Shown in pieces: positions 20,001 to 29,226 of a DNA stretch of 62,972 bases; the stretch's first letter is position 1; each line of letters starts with the position of its first letter. The DNA is from CAZLXG01 sp964563585 (lineage in GTDB: Bacteria; Bacteroidota; Bacteroidia; Flavobacteriales; Flavobacteriaceae): positions 1 through 62,972 of the forward strand of contig CAZLXG010000004.1 of assembly GCA_964563585.1 (NCBI GenBank), given 5' to 3'. The notes beneath the pieces are model-generated. The model saw nothing but the letters and a program-made list of their open reading frames with translations, was not told the DNA's origin and ran no database searches. The position numbers and the translations under genes are program-made.

Positions 20001-21905
20001 AGTATCTGTACCGGTAAGTAATAAATTGGTATGAATTTCTACCGGAACTATAGAATAGCAACCTGTAATATCATCTTCAATTCTTACATAAAGAACTTGT
20101 TCTTCTGTACTTATGTTTTCGTAATTATTTGTATTTGGAATTGAATTAATTCCATCTACTGCATCTTGAAAAATTTCATGAAATGTTACAGTAACACCAG
20201 TTAAACCTCCTAAAATATTATTTAGTACCGAAGTTAAATCAAAAGTTGCAGTTCCATCTAAATCTCTATCACATGCATCTATATACTGAGTATCTCTATT
20301 TACTATAGGGCTAGTAGTTAGATTAATAGTTAAAGAAGTAGTATTAACACAACCTGTTTGAGTATTTATAACCCTTACATAAACTATGTCAATTGGTGTG
20401 TTTGTGTTAATATATGTTGCAGGTATTGGATTGTTACCACTGCTAGCATCTGCTGGTGAGTAATGATATGTTACCATTAAATTAGTTTGTCCTGAAGTAA
20501 TTTCATCATCTTTTTGCGATAAATCAATTATGGTATAGCCATCAGGAGAATCATCTCCATCACAAATTTCTAGTGGAGATGGAATCACAATATTTGGTAG
20601 TGAGTTTACAACTAAATTAAATGTTGTATATCCATAACAACCAGAATCTAAATTTTCAATTCTAACAAATATTGGCTGTGGATTTATAGTATTTGAAGTT
20701 GTTGTTATGCTATTTATGTTGTTTCTAGCATCTGAATCTGATAGATGATAAGAAAATGAATAATTAGCAAACGGAATATTATTTATTACTTCTGTATTTT
20801 TAGTTGTAAGGTTAAATGTTTCTATTCCATCTTCAGTTGGGTCGTCACAAAGTTCGTAATCTGAGATTAAATTGATTGTTTCTTCATTGTTTAAAAGAAC
20901 AACAATTTCATCTTCTTCTATACAATCGTTACCATTTAATTGTACGGTAACTTCAACTCTATAAGTGCCATTTTGAGTTGCGTTTAGAGTGGGATTTGTT
21001 CCCGCTATTGGATTATTGTCTAAAAACCACGCATATGTAGCTAAAGGGTTTTGTATGTCTGCATTTAAAAGCGCAAAACTTTCACAAGTTGAAATGTCTT
21101 CACCTAAATCTAAAATTTTAAAACTATTACCTTCAATAAATACTGCTGAATCAAAAGTACCATCTGTTTGATCCGCAATTACTAATTTAATATGGTATTG
21201 TACATATGGCGTTATAGTTGTAGAAGCAGTTAAGATGTTGGTTCGTCCATTATAATTGGTATCACCAATATTGTAACCATTAAAATATTGGTCGTTTTGT
21301 GCAGGACAAACTCCAAAAATTTCATCATGAATGGTATTAGTATTAACTGGAATTGAAGTGCCTGGTACTAAAGCAATATTCTGATATGGTAATGCGCTTC
21401 CAGTTTCTTTAATTAGAAATGCAAATCCATCAGCTAGTTGACAAGGATTTATTCCAAAATATTCTTCTGAAGCTAAAATATAATTAAATTGAATTAAATT
21501 AGAAATAGATATAATGTCAAATTCAATAGAAGTTGCGTTTAAGGTGTTATTGATACCTAATGCTGTTTCTAAATCAGGGTCTGATCCCCAAATTGAAGAA
21601 CCTTCACTAAGAGTTGGAGTAATTAAACCATTACCTCCAGAATTTGCATCACCTGTAGAAAGCATAATGCCATCTTCAAAAGGAAAATTAGAACTTGCTC
21701 TACTAAATTGTGCAAAACTAGAAAGTCCACTAACACTACCATTAACAGTTGAGGTTATATTAGTAATTTCTACACAGCTATTTTGTACAAGATTATTTTC
21801 TATAAGTTGCTGTAAGCCAACCGAGCTATCAACCGAAATTTGCTGAGAATACATATAATTGCTACAGCAAAATAGTATTACAAAAAAGGAATAGACAAAT
21901 TTCAT
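17070..21905 (-). CDS. Giant type IX-secreted protein with choice-of-anchor L domain and type B sorting signal
   Basis: 1,611 residues. A signal peptide (MKFVYSFFVILFCCSNYMYS) is followed by a choice-of-anchor L domain to about residue 265 (ILASEEYFGINPCQLADGFA). Then come 11 tandem repeats of roughly 95-100 residues, each opening with C-D/E-x-D-x-D-G...F-D/N-L and closing with IxVRIENxxTGC. A Cys-containing Ig-like segment follows (GDTYLWSTGEI) and finally the CHU_C type B domain (FVTPNNDGHYDTW, IYNRHGKLIK, DDYWFVAKV). The type B domain targets the protein through the type IX system to the surface or medium. Adhesion or gliding-related roles are inference. Confidence 0.9.
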   Translation of the reverse strand: MKFVYSFFVILFCCSNYMYSQQISVDSSVGLQQLIENNLVQNSCVEITNITSTVNGSVSGLSSFAQFSRASSNFPFEDGIMLSTGDANSGGNGLITPTLSEGSSIWGSDPDLETALGINNTLNATSIEFDIISISNLIQFNYILASEEYFGINPCQLADGFAFLIKETGSALPYQNIALVPGTSIPVNTNTIHDEIFGVCPAQNDQYFNGYNIGDTNYNGRTNILTASTTITPYVQYHIKLVIADQTDGTFDSAVFIEGNSFKILDLGEDISTCESFALLNADIQNPLATYAWFLDNNPIAGTNPTLNATQNGTYRVEVTVQLNGNDCIEEDEIVVLLNNEETINLISDYELCDDPTEDGIETFNLTTKNTEVINNIPFANYSFSYHLSDSDARNNINSITTTSNTINPQPIFVRIENLDSGCYGYTTFNLVVNSLPNIVIPSPLEICDGDDSPDGYTIIDLSQKDDEITSGQTNLMVTYHYSPADASSGNNPIPATYINTNTPIDIVYVRVINTQTGCVNTTSLTINLTTSPIVNRDTQYIDACDRDLDGTATFDLTSVLNNILGGLTGVTVTFHEIFQDAVDGINSIPNTNNYENISTEEQVLYVRIEDDITGCYSIVPVEIHTNLLLTGTDTGDFALCDNNDDTTDTLNFDLLALELFIANDLPNIIVTFYETQLDIDNDTNALDKSIFYSATSPSILFIKIDNGDCIEKTEITLLVNPILLFNQTSPYLYCDTDDDGIISIDLTSFDSDITGGNTNFEVSYYPTQLDAENNTNQLPPFYTNTTSVENIFARIENIDTGCFSVNPLEIQIIVAPAVIEPTLLLICDNDQDGFSIINLEDKIPEILPSTTGLNIDFFTSFNDADINTNAITNRTSYNTNTQSIFIRVENSSSGCYNIVTFNVTVNTLPDIPTITNFQICEDDGDVIADFLLVDKDTEILNGQTGKEVFYFEDALFTIPIDKNSIFQNTISPQIVYVRVENITDSSCFATSTFDLQVSPDPVYNPIIPYLICDDISNDGFHVFDLTAKITEISQGSPDNLNISFHLNPTDAENNANAQALQYTNIQNPQTLYVRIESGDSFCHIVEELGINIIASPDITEASTMESCDTDYDGFVTFNLETADFEILDRLQTDLIVNYFENFEDINQDDGLDNSNEIIDPTNFISNTRTTYIKVANILTGCFSVIPLELLVILPPATNTITTIQICDNDSATFNLSEASNLLVTDTSLVNISYHNNQNDADNNVAAIGNLYNYTSALTTIYARIIDLNIGCPITVPFNLQINPNPTANTPPNLISCDDDFDGFFEFDLSANTNDVLGTQNPSSFAVTYYNDITNAENASNSLSNMYAAIDGETIYTRIENNTTGCYNITQFIAQVNPLPIIPIENVVPLCINDLPLIIDGNTGNSGDTYLWSTGEITSEIQLGLNDLGDYWLTVTTLDNCEYTKAFSVIESEDATINFTTTVDFADPNSITVNISGIGDYVFMLDDGEPQTSNVFENVTFGLHIVTIRDLNGCKDVTTEVVVIDIPKFVTPNNDGHYDTWHIIGIDQIPGTIVYIYNRHGKLIKTLPHTSIGWDGTFRGENMPSDDYWFVAKVKQNGEDFDVKGHFALKR

Positions 21906-21948
21906 AGTATGTAGGCTTTTTATTGGGTGAAATTAAAACTTAAAAAAG

Positions 21949-21971
21949 TTTACTTTCGTGTTGAAAGTAAA
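21949..21971. repeat. Inverted repeat upstream of the giant gene
   Basis: TTTACTTTC, 5-nt spacer, GAAAGTAAA: 9-bp perfect arms, about 45-65 bp before the start codon of the minus-strand gene. It lacks a flanking T-run on the correct side, so operator or leader hairpin are both possible. Confidence 0.55.
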
Positions 21972-22045
21972 TGTATTTTAGATGAAACGCAAAAAAAACA
22001 CGATGAAATACATTTTTATTTGTTTTTATGTTGAAATACACAGTA

Positions 22046-24493
22046 CTATCGTTTTAAAGTAAAATGATTTTTAAAGATTCTACCGTCTTGTAAAGTAACT
22101 GCAAACCAGTAATCATCAGCGGGTAATTTTTCGCCATTAAATAAACCATCCCAACCATCACCTAACGGGTTTAATTGTTTAATTAGTTTACCATATCTAT
22201 TAAAGATAATGACGTTAGAGTTTGGTTGAAACATGGTAGATATACCAAGTACTTGCCAAGTATCATGTTTGCCATCATTATTAGGAGTAAAGAATTTAGG
22301 AAACCCAATAACAGATACATTCTCTTGTACTACACCACAATTATTTTTAATATCTCTAACACTAACGGTATAAATACCGGGGTATATATTTTCAAAAACA
22401 TTACTTTCTTGATAAGGCACGTAAACTATATTGTTTTCATCAAGTAATCGATATTCGTAGACACCTTCACCAGAAACTAAAACAGTAATGGTATTGTTTT
22501 GAGAAGCATCTACCACCTTAATAGATTGAAAGGTTGCTGTATTAGAAGATTCAATAGTAATAGTTCTTACTTTAGAACATCCATTAGCATTATTTGTAAC
22601 GGTAACGGAATAGGTTCCAATTTCATTAATTTGTACTTCATAACTATTTTCGCCAGTAGACCAACTGTAGCTATAGTTTAAAGCGGAATCGTTTAATACA
22701 GCTGCATTGATAGGAATTGTTTGCGGAAATGTATTCAAGCAGTAATACTCAAGATCTTCAAAAGTAATATCGGGCAATTCATTAACGGTTAAAAGAATTT
22801 CACTAATACCATAACAGTTATTTGCGTTTTCAACACGGGCAAAAATGGTTTGAGAATATGGTATTGTATTAGTAAATGAAGAGTTAAGATTGTTTGTTTC
22901 TAAAAGCGCATCATCATAGGTTTCAAAATAAGAAATTACTAACCCAGGAGGAAGGCTAATAACAATATTATTATCGGCATCATTTAGATTAAAAAGATAA
23001 AACCCATCTTCAGTACCATCATCATCACAAGCAATAAGTTGAGTGTTTTCAGAATTAGTTACGCTAACCTCTAGTGTTAGTTCAGAAAAACTAAAACAAC
23101 CTGTTAAATCATTAATAACTTCCACATAAATAGTTTGTGGGTTTGTGGTATTGCTAAATGAACTACCATCAACTTTATCTGTTCTAGCAGAGTTGGTAAA
23201 GAAATGTGTAGTTCTACCATTCGCATTTCCTGTTAAATTATCATTGGCTTGATTAAGATTAAAAAGTGTTAATCCATCAACAAGACCATCTTCATCGCAT
23301 TGTATAAGTGTTGAGTTAAAAGATGTGGGGTTAAGGTTTACAGCTAAATTTAAGGTTGTAATGCTTTTACAATCGGGATTTAAAACATCTTCAATCCTAA
23401 CAAATATTTCTTGATTAAATGGCGTTGTATTATAGTATAGATTTGGTAATATCCCAGCTTTAGTTTCTGCTTCCGCAGAGGTTAAATGATATGAAATATT
23501 AATATCTGCTGGATTTTGTCCATCAAGTATTTCAGTGTTTTTAGTAGATAAATCAAAAGTTACTTGACCATTAGTATCATCACTATCATTAGTATTATCA
23601 CAAAGAATATAATCACTAGGTTGGGAAAAATGAGCACCTAAAGTAGCTGTTAAAGTAAAGTTTGTAATATCAAAGCAACCAGTAGTAGCATTAGTAATTC
23701 TTACAAAAATAGTTTGAAAGTTACTAATATTAGTATATGGGCTATTTAATTCACCGATGCCAATATTCGCATCACTTTCAGTTTCGTGATATGTAATATT
23801 TACATTGGTTTGTGAACCAGTTATTATACTTGTATTATCGGTTAAATTAAAAGTAGTAAACCCATCATTAAAAGGGGCAACAACATCACAAGTTTCTAAA
23901 TCTATTGCAGCTTGTGTAGTTGATTCATTTGTTGGTGGATCTGAGAATTGAGCAGTTCCAGTCCATTCAAGTGAAAATGGGCTATTGCCAATAGGTCTAT
24001 CAATAACTATGTAATAAGTTTCTCCAGCTAAAACATTTAGCCATTTTACAAAACTGTTACCATTTGGACCAGGTCCTTCTGCTGTATCGGTTGAAGTGCC
24101 ATTCATTCCAGTTAGATTATTTCCTTGATTAGCTGCTTGAGGGTTAGTTGTTGAGCAACGAATAGCTTGCCCAATATTACCACAAGTAACGTTTGGTCCG
24201 AATACAAAAAAATCATAATCTTCTGTAATTGCTGTACTATTTGGGGTTAGTGTAAAACCTAATGTACCACTCGTAACTAAAGTTACTTGTAGCCAAACAC
24301 TATTGTTTTCTTGACTAGAACATGTATTTGACCCGTTTAATTCTTGAGTTCCAACTCCACTAACATTCAAATTAATATTTGAATTACCACAAGCAATTAC
24401 AGCATCAATACAATCTGTAGGTTGTTGGGCTATTGTTAAATTTGATATAGCTATAAATATAGAAAAGTAAAATAGTTTGTTATGTAATTTCAA
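22046..24493 (-). CDS. Type IX-secreted multidomain protein with type B sorting signal
   Basis: 815 residues. Signal peptide (ending TIAQ) then a jelly-roll-like domain (DCIDAVIACGNSN..., WLNVLAGETYYIVIDR), four CDxDxDG-type repeats, an Ig-like segment (SYSWSTGENSYEV) and the CHU_C type B domain (FFTPNNDGKHDTW, IFNRYGKLIK, DDYWFAVTL). The last ~418 residues match the upstream neighbour, with the final residue R here and Y there. It starts 3 bp after that neighbour's stop, so the pair is cotranscribed. Confidence 0.9.
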   Translation of the reverse strand: MKLHNKLFYFSIFIAISNLTIAQQPTDCIDAVIACGNSNINLNVSGVGTQELNGSNTCSSQENNSVWLQVTLVTSGTLGFTLTPNSTAITEDYDFFVFGPNVTCGNIGQAIRCSTTNPQAANQGNNLTGMNGTSTDTAEGPGPNGNSFVKWLNVLAGETYYIVIDRPIGNSPFSLEWTGTAQFSDPPTNESTTQAAIDLETCDVVAPFNDGFTTFNLTDNTSIITGSQTNVNITYHETESDANIGIGELNSPYTNISNFQTIFVRITNATTGCFDITNFTLTATLGAHFSQPSDYILCDNTNDSDDTNGQVTFDLSTKNTEILDGQNPADINISYHLTSAEAETKAGILPNLYYNTTPFNQEIFVRIEDVLNPDCKSITTLNLAVNLNPTSFNSTLIQCDEDGLVDGLTLFNLNQANDNLTGNANGRTTHFFTNSARTDKVDGSSFSNTTNPQTIYVEVINDLTGCFSFSELTLEVSVTNSENTQLIACDDDGTEDGFYLFNLNDADNNIVISLPPGLVISYFETYDDALLETNNLNSSFTNTIPYSQTIFARVENANNCYGISEILLTVNELPDITFEDLEYYCLNTFPQTIPINAAVLNDSALNYSYSWSTGENSYEVQINEIGTYSVTVTNNANGCSKVRTITIESSNTATFQSIKVVDASQNNTITVLVSGEGVYEYRLLDENNIVYVPYQESNVFENIYPGIYTVSVRDIKNNCGVVQENVSVIGFPKFFTPNNDGKHDTWQVLGISTMFQPNSNVIIFNRYGKLIKQLNPLGDGWDGLFNGEKLPADDYWFAVTLQDGRIFKNHFTLKR
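22052..23304. repeat. 1,253-bp direct repeat, copy 1
   Basis: Matches 24503-25755 at a constant offset of 2,451 bp. By eye I found no difference within it, including synonymous positions. It covers the last two C-D-D repeats, Ig segment and sorting domain of the 815-residue protein. Identity breaks sharply at both ends. Confidence 0.9.
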
Positions 24494-24496
24494 ATC

Positions 24497-27211
24497 TTAA
24501 TATTTTAAAGTAAAATGATTTTTAAAGATTCTACCGTCTTGTAAAGTAACTGCAAACCAGTAATCATCAGCGGGTAATTTTTCGCCATTAAATAAACCAT
24601 CCCAACCATCACCTAACGGGTTTAATTGTTTAATTAGTTTACCATATCTATTAAAGATAATGACGTTAGAGTTTGGTTGAAACATGGTAGATATACCAAG
24701 TACTTGCCAAGTATCATGTTTGCCATCATTATTAGGAGTAAAGAATTTAGGAAACCCAATAACAGATACATTCTCTTGTACTACACCACAATTATTTTTA
24801 ATATCTCTAACACTAACGGTATAAATACCGGGGTATATATTTTCAAAAACATTACTTTCTTGATAAGGCACGTAAACTATATTGTTTTCATCAAGTAATC
24901 GATATTCGTAGACACCTTCACCAGAAACTAAAACAGTAATGGTATTGTTTTGAGAAGCATCTACCACCTTAATAGATTGAAAGGTTGCTGTATTAGAAGA
25001 TTCAATAGTAATAGTTCTTACTTTAGAACATCCATTAGCATTATTTGTAACGGTAACGGAATAGGTTCCAATTTCATTAATTTGTACTTCATAACTATTT
25101 TCGCCAGTAGACCAACTGTAGCTATAGTTTAAAGCGGAATCGTTTAATACAGCTGCATTGATAGGAATTGTTTGCGGAAATGTATTCAAGCAGTAATACT
25201 CAAGATCTTCAAAAGTAATATCGGGCAATTCATTAACGGTTAAAAGAATTTCACTAATACCATAACAGTTATTTGCGTTTTCAACACGGGCAAAAATGGT
25301 TTGAGAATATGGTATTGTATTAGTAAATGAAGAGTTAAGATTGTTTGTTTCTAAAAGCGCATCATCATAGGTTTCAAAATAAGAAATTACTAACCCAGGA
25401 GGAAGGCTAATAACAATATTATTATCGGCATCATTTAGATTAAAAAGATAAAACCCATCTTCAGTACCATCATCATCACAAGCAATAAGTTGAGTGTTTT
25501 CAGAATTAGTTACGCTAACCTCTAGTGTTAGTTCAGAAAAACTAAAACAACCTGTTAAATCATTAATAACTTCCACATAAATAGTTTGTGGGTTTGTGGT
25601 ATTGCTAAATGAACTACCATCAACTTTATCTGTTCTAGCAGAGTTGGTAAAGAAATGTGTAGTTCTACCATTCGCATTTCCTGTTAAATTATCATTGGCT
25701 TGATTAAGATTAAAAAGTGTTAATCCATCAACAAGACCATCTTCATCGCATTGTAATAAAGTGGTGTTAAAGGCTTCTGGATTTTCATTATAAATAACGT
25801 AAGCTTCACCCTCAATAGCACAGTCGCCATTGTTTGGGTCTATATACACTTCGTAATGACCACCTTGTGTAATAAATAAATCAAAATCGTTTTCTGGTAA
25901 TGGATTCCCGTCCATAGTCCAAGTATAGCTTGCGCCTATAAGATTTTCAGCAATTAATGTATAAGAACTATTTTCACAAAGTTCAAGATTAGTAACACTT
26001 AGTCCATTTTTAATAATATCTACTTGTGTATTAAAAAAAGAAGTGATAAAAGGCGGTAATCCTTGTGACGAATTATTAGGAGAAAGGTTAACTGCGTTGT
26101 GTTGGTAGTTGCTTGCTGTACCAAGTTCATCAGGGTTGTTTATTACACCTAAAAAGGGTAACCCTTGACTATAAGTTGCACTAAGGGCTCTATATATTTT
26201 TCCGTTTGGCCCAAGTTGTAAAGCGCCTCTGTATAATTGTCTGTTATCAATAACTATAGCGGAAGCTTGAATATCTGCAGCTAAAAGATTGTACTGTATT
26301 AATGACGATGTATGATTTGCAGGATTGTTGCTATTAGTTTGATTTTGAAAATCGAAAAAATCGTTTGAAGCATGAATATAAAGTAATTCGCTATTTGGTG
26401 AAAATTCCACACCATATGCTTTGTTGTTAGGAGCATTTAATTGTAATTCAATTTGATTACTAACAATACCAGTAACAACATCAAAATCATACAAATACAT
26501 ACCATCAATAGTATTTGCAGATGCAAGTTTTGTTCCATCTGGTGATAGTTTTAAATAACCACGTGAATTACTAACGATAAGATTACTGAAAGATGAAGAA
26601 ACAGGAGTTGTATTTACACCTATGTCTGTTACCTCAAATGCGTGATAAGTATTATAAGTATTTGGACTCCCATCTACAGAAGCAAAAGTTATTACCCAAA
26701 TAGATTTTGTTATACAATCTTTTAAAACTGCTGATATTTTTTCTGAAGAATCTTGTAATAAGTTCGTATTTTTATTTGTTACTTCACCTAATCCACCATC
26801 AAGAGTTATATCAATTTCTGAATAATTTAAACCAAAATTATTACCATCAACGTTATTATCAACAGTAAAAATGTAGTAAATGTTTGAATCATTTGGTTTT
26901 GGGACAATAATGGCAGATTGTGTACTTGAAGAATCTCCAAACAATCCATTGCCATTTCGCATTATTACATGGTTTTTATTCCAAACCGTTTTACCGTTTG
27001 AGTAAAATAATAAATTACCATTATTATCAGAAATGGTTGAACAACCTTCATTTGTAAATAATAGTCCATCATCTACAGAATTAATCGTATTATTTGCTTG
27101 ATTGAATTGAATGCCTCCACCAAAACCAAAGTACCAGTTAGCAGCTTCACTTTGAGCATGTAGGTTTATATAGCCTAAGCAGGCAATTATTAATATGATA
27201 ATTTTTTTCAT
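24497..27211 (-). CDS. Type IX-secreted protein with beta-propeller-like N-terminus and type B sorting signal
   Basis: 904 residues. Signal peptide (MKKIIILIIACLGYINLHAQ), then about 380 residues resembling the WD40/SMP-30-like propeller common in flavobacterial surface proteins (ANWYFGFGGGIQFN, GCSTISDNNGNLLFYSNGK, LKLSPDGTKLASAN). An Ig-like segment (ASYTWTMDGNPLPEN), two CDxDG repeats, a second Ig segment and the type B domain follow. First gene of a run with the 815- and 1,611-residue proteins. Ligand and role unknown. Confidence 0.9.
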   Translation of the reverse strand: MKKIIILIIACLGYINLHAQSEAANWYFGFGGGIQFNQANNTINSVDDGLLFTNEGCSTISDNNGNLLFYSNGKTVWNKNHVIMRNGNGLFGDSSSTQSAIIVPKPNDSNIYYIFTVDNNVDGNNFGLNYSEIDITLDGGLGEVTNKNTNLLQDSSEKISAVLKDCITKSIWVITFASVDGSPNTYNTYHAFEVTDIGVNTTPVSSSFSNLIVSNSRGYLKLSPDGTKLASANTIDGMYLYDFDVVTGIVSNQIELQLNAPNNKAYGVEFSPNSELLYIHASNDFFDFQNQTNSNNPANHTSSLIQYNLLAADIQASAIVIDNRQLYRGALQLGPNGKIYRALSATYSQGLPFLGVINNPDELGTASNYQHNAVNLSPNNSSQGLPPFITSFFNTQVDIIKNGLSVTNLELCENSSYTLIAENLIGASYTWTMDGNPLPENDFDLFITQGGHYEVYIDPNNGDCAIEGEAYVIYNENPEAFNTTLLQCDEDGLVDGLTLFNLNQANDNLTGNANGRTTHFFTNSARTDKVDGSSFSNTTNPQTIYVEVINDLTGCFSFSELTLEVSVTNSENTQLIACDDDGTEDGFYLFNLNDADNNIVISLPPGLVISYFETYDDALLETNNLNSSFTNTIPYSQTIFARVENANNCYGISEILLTVNELPDITFEDLEYYCLNTFPQTIPINAAVLNDSALNYSYSWSTGENSYEVQINEIGTYSVTVTNNANGCSKVRTITIESSNTATFQSIKVVDASQNNTITVLVSGEGVYEYRLLDENNIVYVPYQESNVFENIYPGIYTVSVRDIKNNCGVVQENVSVIGFPKFFTPNNDGKHDTWQVLGISTMFQPNSNVIIFNRYGKLIKQLNPLGDGWDGLFNGEKLPADDYWFAVTLQDGRIFKNHFTLKY
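24503..25755. repeat. 1,253-bp direct repeat, copy 2
   Basis: Second copy of the segment at 22052-23304, in the same orientation, inside the 904-residue protein gene. Beyond the boundary the proteins diverge (AFNTTLLQCDEDG here, SFNSTLIQCDEDG in copy 1). Confidence 0.9.
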
Positions 27212-27240
27212 CTATTCAGTAGCAAAAGCTCCCAAATATA

Positions 27241-28065
27241 TTACAAATCTCTCTTTTTTAATAATCTGTACGATAAAAAGACGAATAGAGCAGTCCAACC
27301 AATTACAATAGCAAATTCATACCAATGTACAGCATAGTCATATGCTAAATCACCTTTTTCAGGAAACTTTGTCATAGCAATACGTTGAAAAGGTTGGTCG
27401 ATTAATTTGGTCATAGATTTTAAAGGAAAGAAATTTTGAATTTTTTCTGCTATGTCAAAGTTAAATTGCCATCCAATTAACCCATAAGTAATCCATTCTA
27501 TAATAAAAAGAATAAACAAAAAGGCTAATGCAAATGCTGAGCGTTTTACTAGCATTCCAAGGAATAAACACAAACTAAAAAATCCTACTAATTTTACAAA
27601 ATAAGCTAATATGAATTCGGTTTCTCGAATGATTATTGAAAATTCATTATAACTAGAATAATATAAACCTATACAAAGAGAAATGAGTGTTATTAAAACA
27701 GTTGATACTAGCGAAAAGAAGACTATTGTATAAAATTTTGATAAAATAAACTCCTTTTTACTTAAACCATCAATTAGGTTCTGTTTAATGGTTTTATTAC
27801 TGTATTCATTACCAATCATACTCACCACTACAATAGCAAAAAAGAACTTAAATTGTGATGCGAAAAAGGTGGTTAAATGCCAAATTATTGGAAAATTGAA
27901 AATGCCTAATTCACCTAACTCTAGGGTGAAAAAACCAAAAACATTAATTTTTAATGATGAAAGAAGTATAACAAAAAACGGTAAAATAAACGATATAAAA
28001 ATGAGGATTTTACTTGCTTTGTTCAGTAATAATTTTTGTAATTCTAAATTTAGAAGTCGTAACAT
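27241..28065 (-). CDS. ABC-2 family permease
   Basis: 274 residues with six hydrophobic segments and no signal peptide; the start MLRLLNLELQKLLLNKASKI and MIGNEYSNKTIKQNLIDGLS are typical of ABC-2 permeases paired with bacitracin-type ATPases. It is 29 bp downstream of the ATPase gene on the same strand. Probably an exporter; substrate unknown. A CHU_C-protein gene follows 29 bp later, so the exporter may be cotranscribed with the surface proteins. Confidence 0.85.
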   Translation of the reverse strand: MLRLLNLELQKLLLNKASKILIFISFILPFFVILLSSLKINVFGFFTLELGELGIFNFPIIWHLTTFFASQFKFFFAIVVVSMIGNEYSNKTIKQNLIDGLSKKEFILSKFYTIVFFSLVSTVLITLISLCIGLYYSSYNEFSIIIRETEFILAYFVKLVGFFSLCLFLGMLVKRSAFALAFLFILFIIEWITYGLIGWQFNFDIAEKIQNFFPLKSMTKLIDQPFQRIAMTKFPEKGDLAYDYAVHWYEFAIVIGWTALFVFLSYRLLKKRDL

Positions 28066-28094
28066 AATGGTTGATTTTTTTTTTTGATTGGTGG

Positions 28095-28991
28095 TTAGTT
28101 GTCGTCGGTTAATTTTAAAAACTGTTCTTCTAAACTTTCTTTACGTTTTACTAAATGAGAAAGTGTAATGCCTTTTTCAAACATAAGTTTATTAAATCCC
28201 GTGGCATCCATTGAATCGTTTAAAAAAGCTGTGATTAATCCATCTTCAATTTTAAGTTTTCCAAAAGATGTATTGCTTTCTAAAACTTTAATTAATTCCT
28301 CATGCTTATCAGATTTTAATTCAAAAAAACCATGACTGTTAATCATTTCATCTACACGACCAGAATATAGTTTTTCACCTTTACGCAATACCACAACATG
28401 TGAACAAACTTTTTCAACTTCATCTAATAAATGCGAAGCCAATAAAATGGTAGTTCCTTTTGCAGCAATATCTTTTATAATTTCTCTTATTTGATGAATC
28501 CCTTGTGGATCTAAACCATTTGTAGGTTCATCTAAAATTAAAATTTCTGGATCATTTAATAGGGCAGAAGCAATGGCTAAACGTTGTTTCATACCTAAAG
28601 AGTAGGTGCTAAATTTGCTATTTTTTCTATCTAAAAGCCCAACAAGGTCAAGTTTTTCTTCTATTTTGTTATAATCAACACCTTTAATTTTACAAACTAG
28701 TTTCAGGTTTTGTGTAGCAGTCATGTACGGATAAAAATTTGGTCGCTCTATAATCGCTCCAACTTTTTTTAGAGCATCATGTGTAGTGGTTTGTCCGTCA
28801 AACCAATGAAAATCACCTTCGGTTTTATTTACAACATTTAAAACAATGCCTAAAGTTGTAGATTTACCGCTTCCGTTTGGCCCTAAAATACCATACACAT
28901 CTCCTTTGTTAATGGTGAATGTTAAATTTTTTACAGCAGTTAAATACCCGAATTTTTTAGTAAGATTGTTAATAGAAAGTATTGGTTCCAA
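28095..28991 (-). CDS. ABC transporter ATP-binding protein
   Basis: 298 residues with a complete nucleotide-binding domain: Walker A GPNGSGKST, Q-loop near IIERPNFYPYMTA, signature YSLGMKQRL, Walker B EILILDEPTNGLDP and switch His in LASHLLDEVE, then an ~80-residue C-terminal extension. The FYPYMTA region is characteristic of bacitracin-type exporter ATPases. It partners the permease at 27241. The closest flavobacterial gliding ATPase, GldA, has a different N-terminus, so I do not call it GldA. Confidence 0.92.
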   Translation of the reverse strand: MEPILSINNLTKKFGYLTAVKNLTFTINKGDVYGILGPNGSGKSTTLGIVLNVVNKTEGDFHWFDGQTTTHDALKKVGAIIERPNFYPYMTATQNLKLVCKIKGVDYNKIEEKLDLVGLLDRKNSKFSTYSLGMKQRLAIASALLNDPEILILDEPTNGLDPQGIHQIREIIKDIAAKGTTILLASHLLDEVEKVCSHVVVLRKGEKLYSGRVDEMINSHGFFELKSDKHEELIKVLESNTSFGKLKIEDGLITAFLNDSMDATGFNKLMFEKGITLSHLVKRKESLEEQFLKLTDDN

Positions 28992-29098
28992 GTTATAATA
29001 TTTTTAAGCTGAAACTAAAATCAGCAAAGGTTAGTTATTTAAGTATGACGAGACTATGTCAATTTTGTTACAAGTGTATCAATAAAAGCTTTAAATTG

Positions 29099-29181
29099 AA
29101 AAAGAATTCCTCCATGTTTTAATATCGAGGTTTCCGTTAAAATTGTCATTTTCGCTAAAGTTGGGAATCTAAAATAAAGAA
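29099..29181. repeat. Dispersed intergenic repeat, degenerate copy
   Basis: Starts AAAAAGAATTCC, contains GGTTTCCG and ends GGGAATCTAAAATAAAGA, matching the element at 30858-30937 end to end, but with its hairpin arms largely decayed. Located between divergent genes. Confidence 0.75.
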
Positions 29182-29226
29182 TAATTTTTTGAAAAATATT
29201 TCTTTACTTTGAATAACTTTTAACTT

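Noticed and set aside
22052..25755. Mobile element as the cause of the 1.25-kb repeat
   Set aside because: Both copies are in-frame parts of host-type secreted proteins with no terminal repeats; gene conversion or tandem duplication explains them better.
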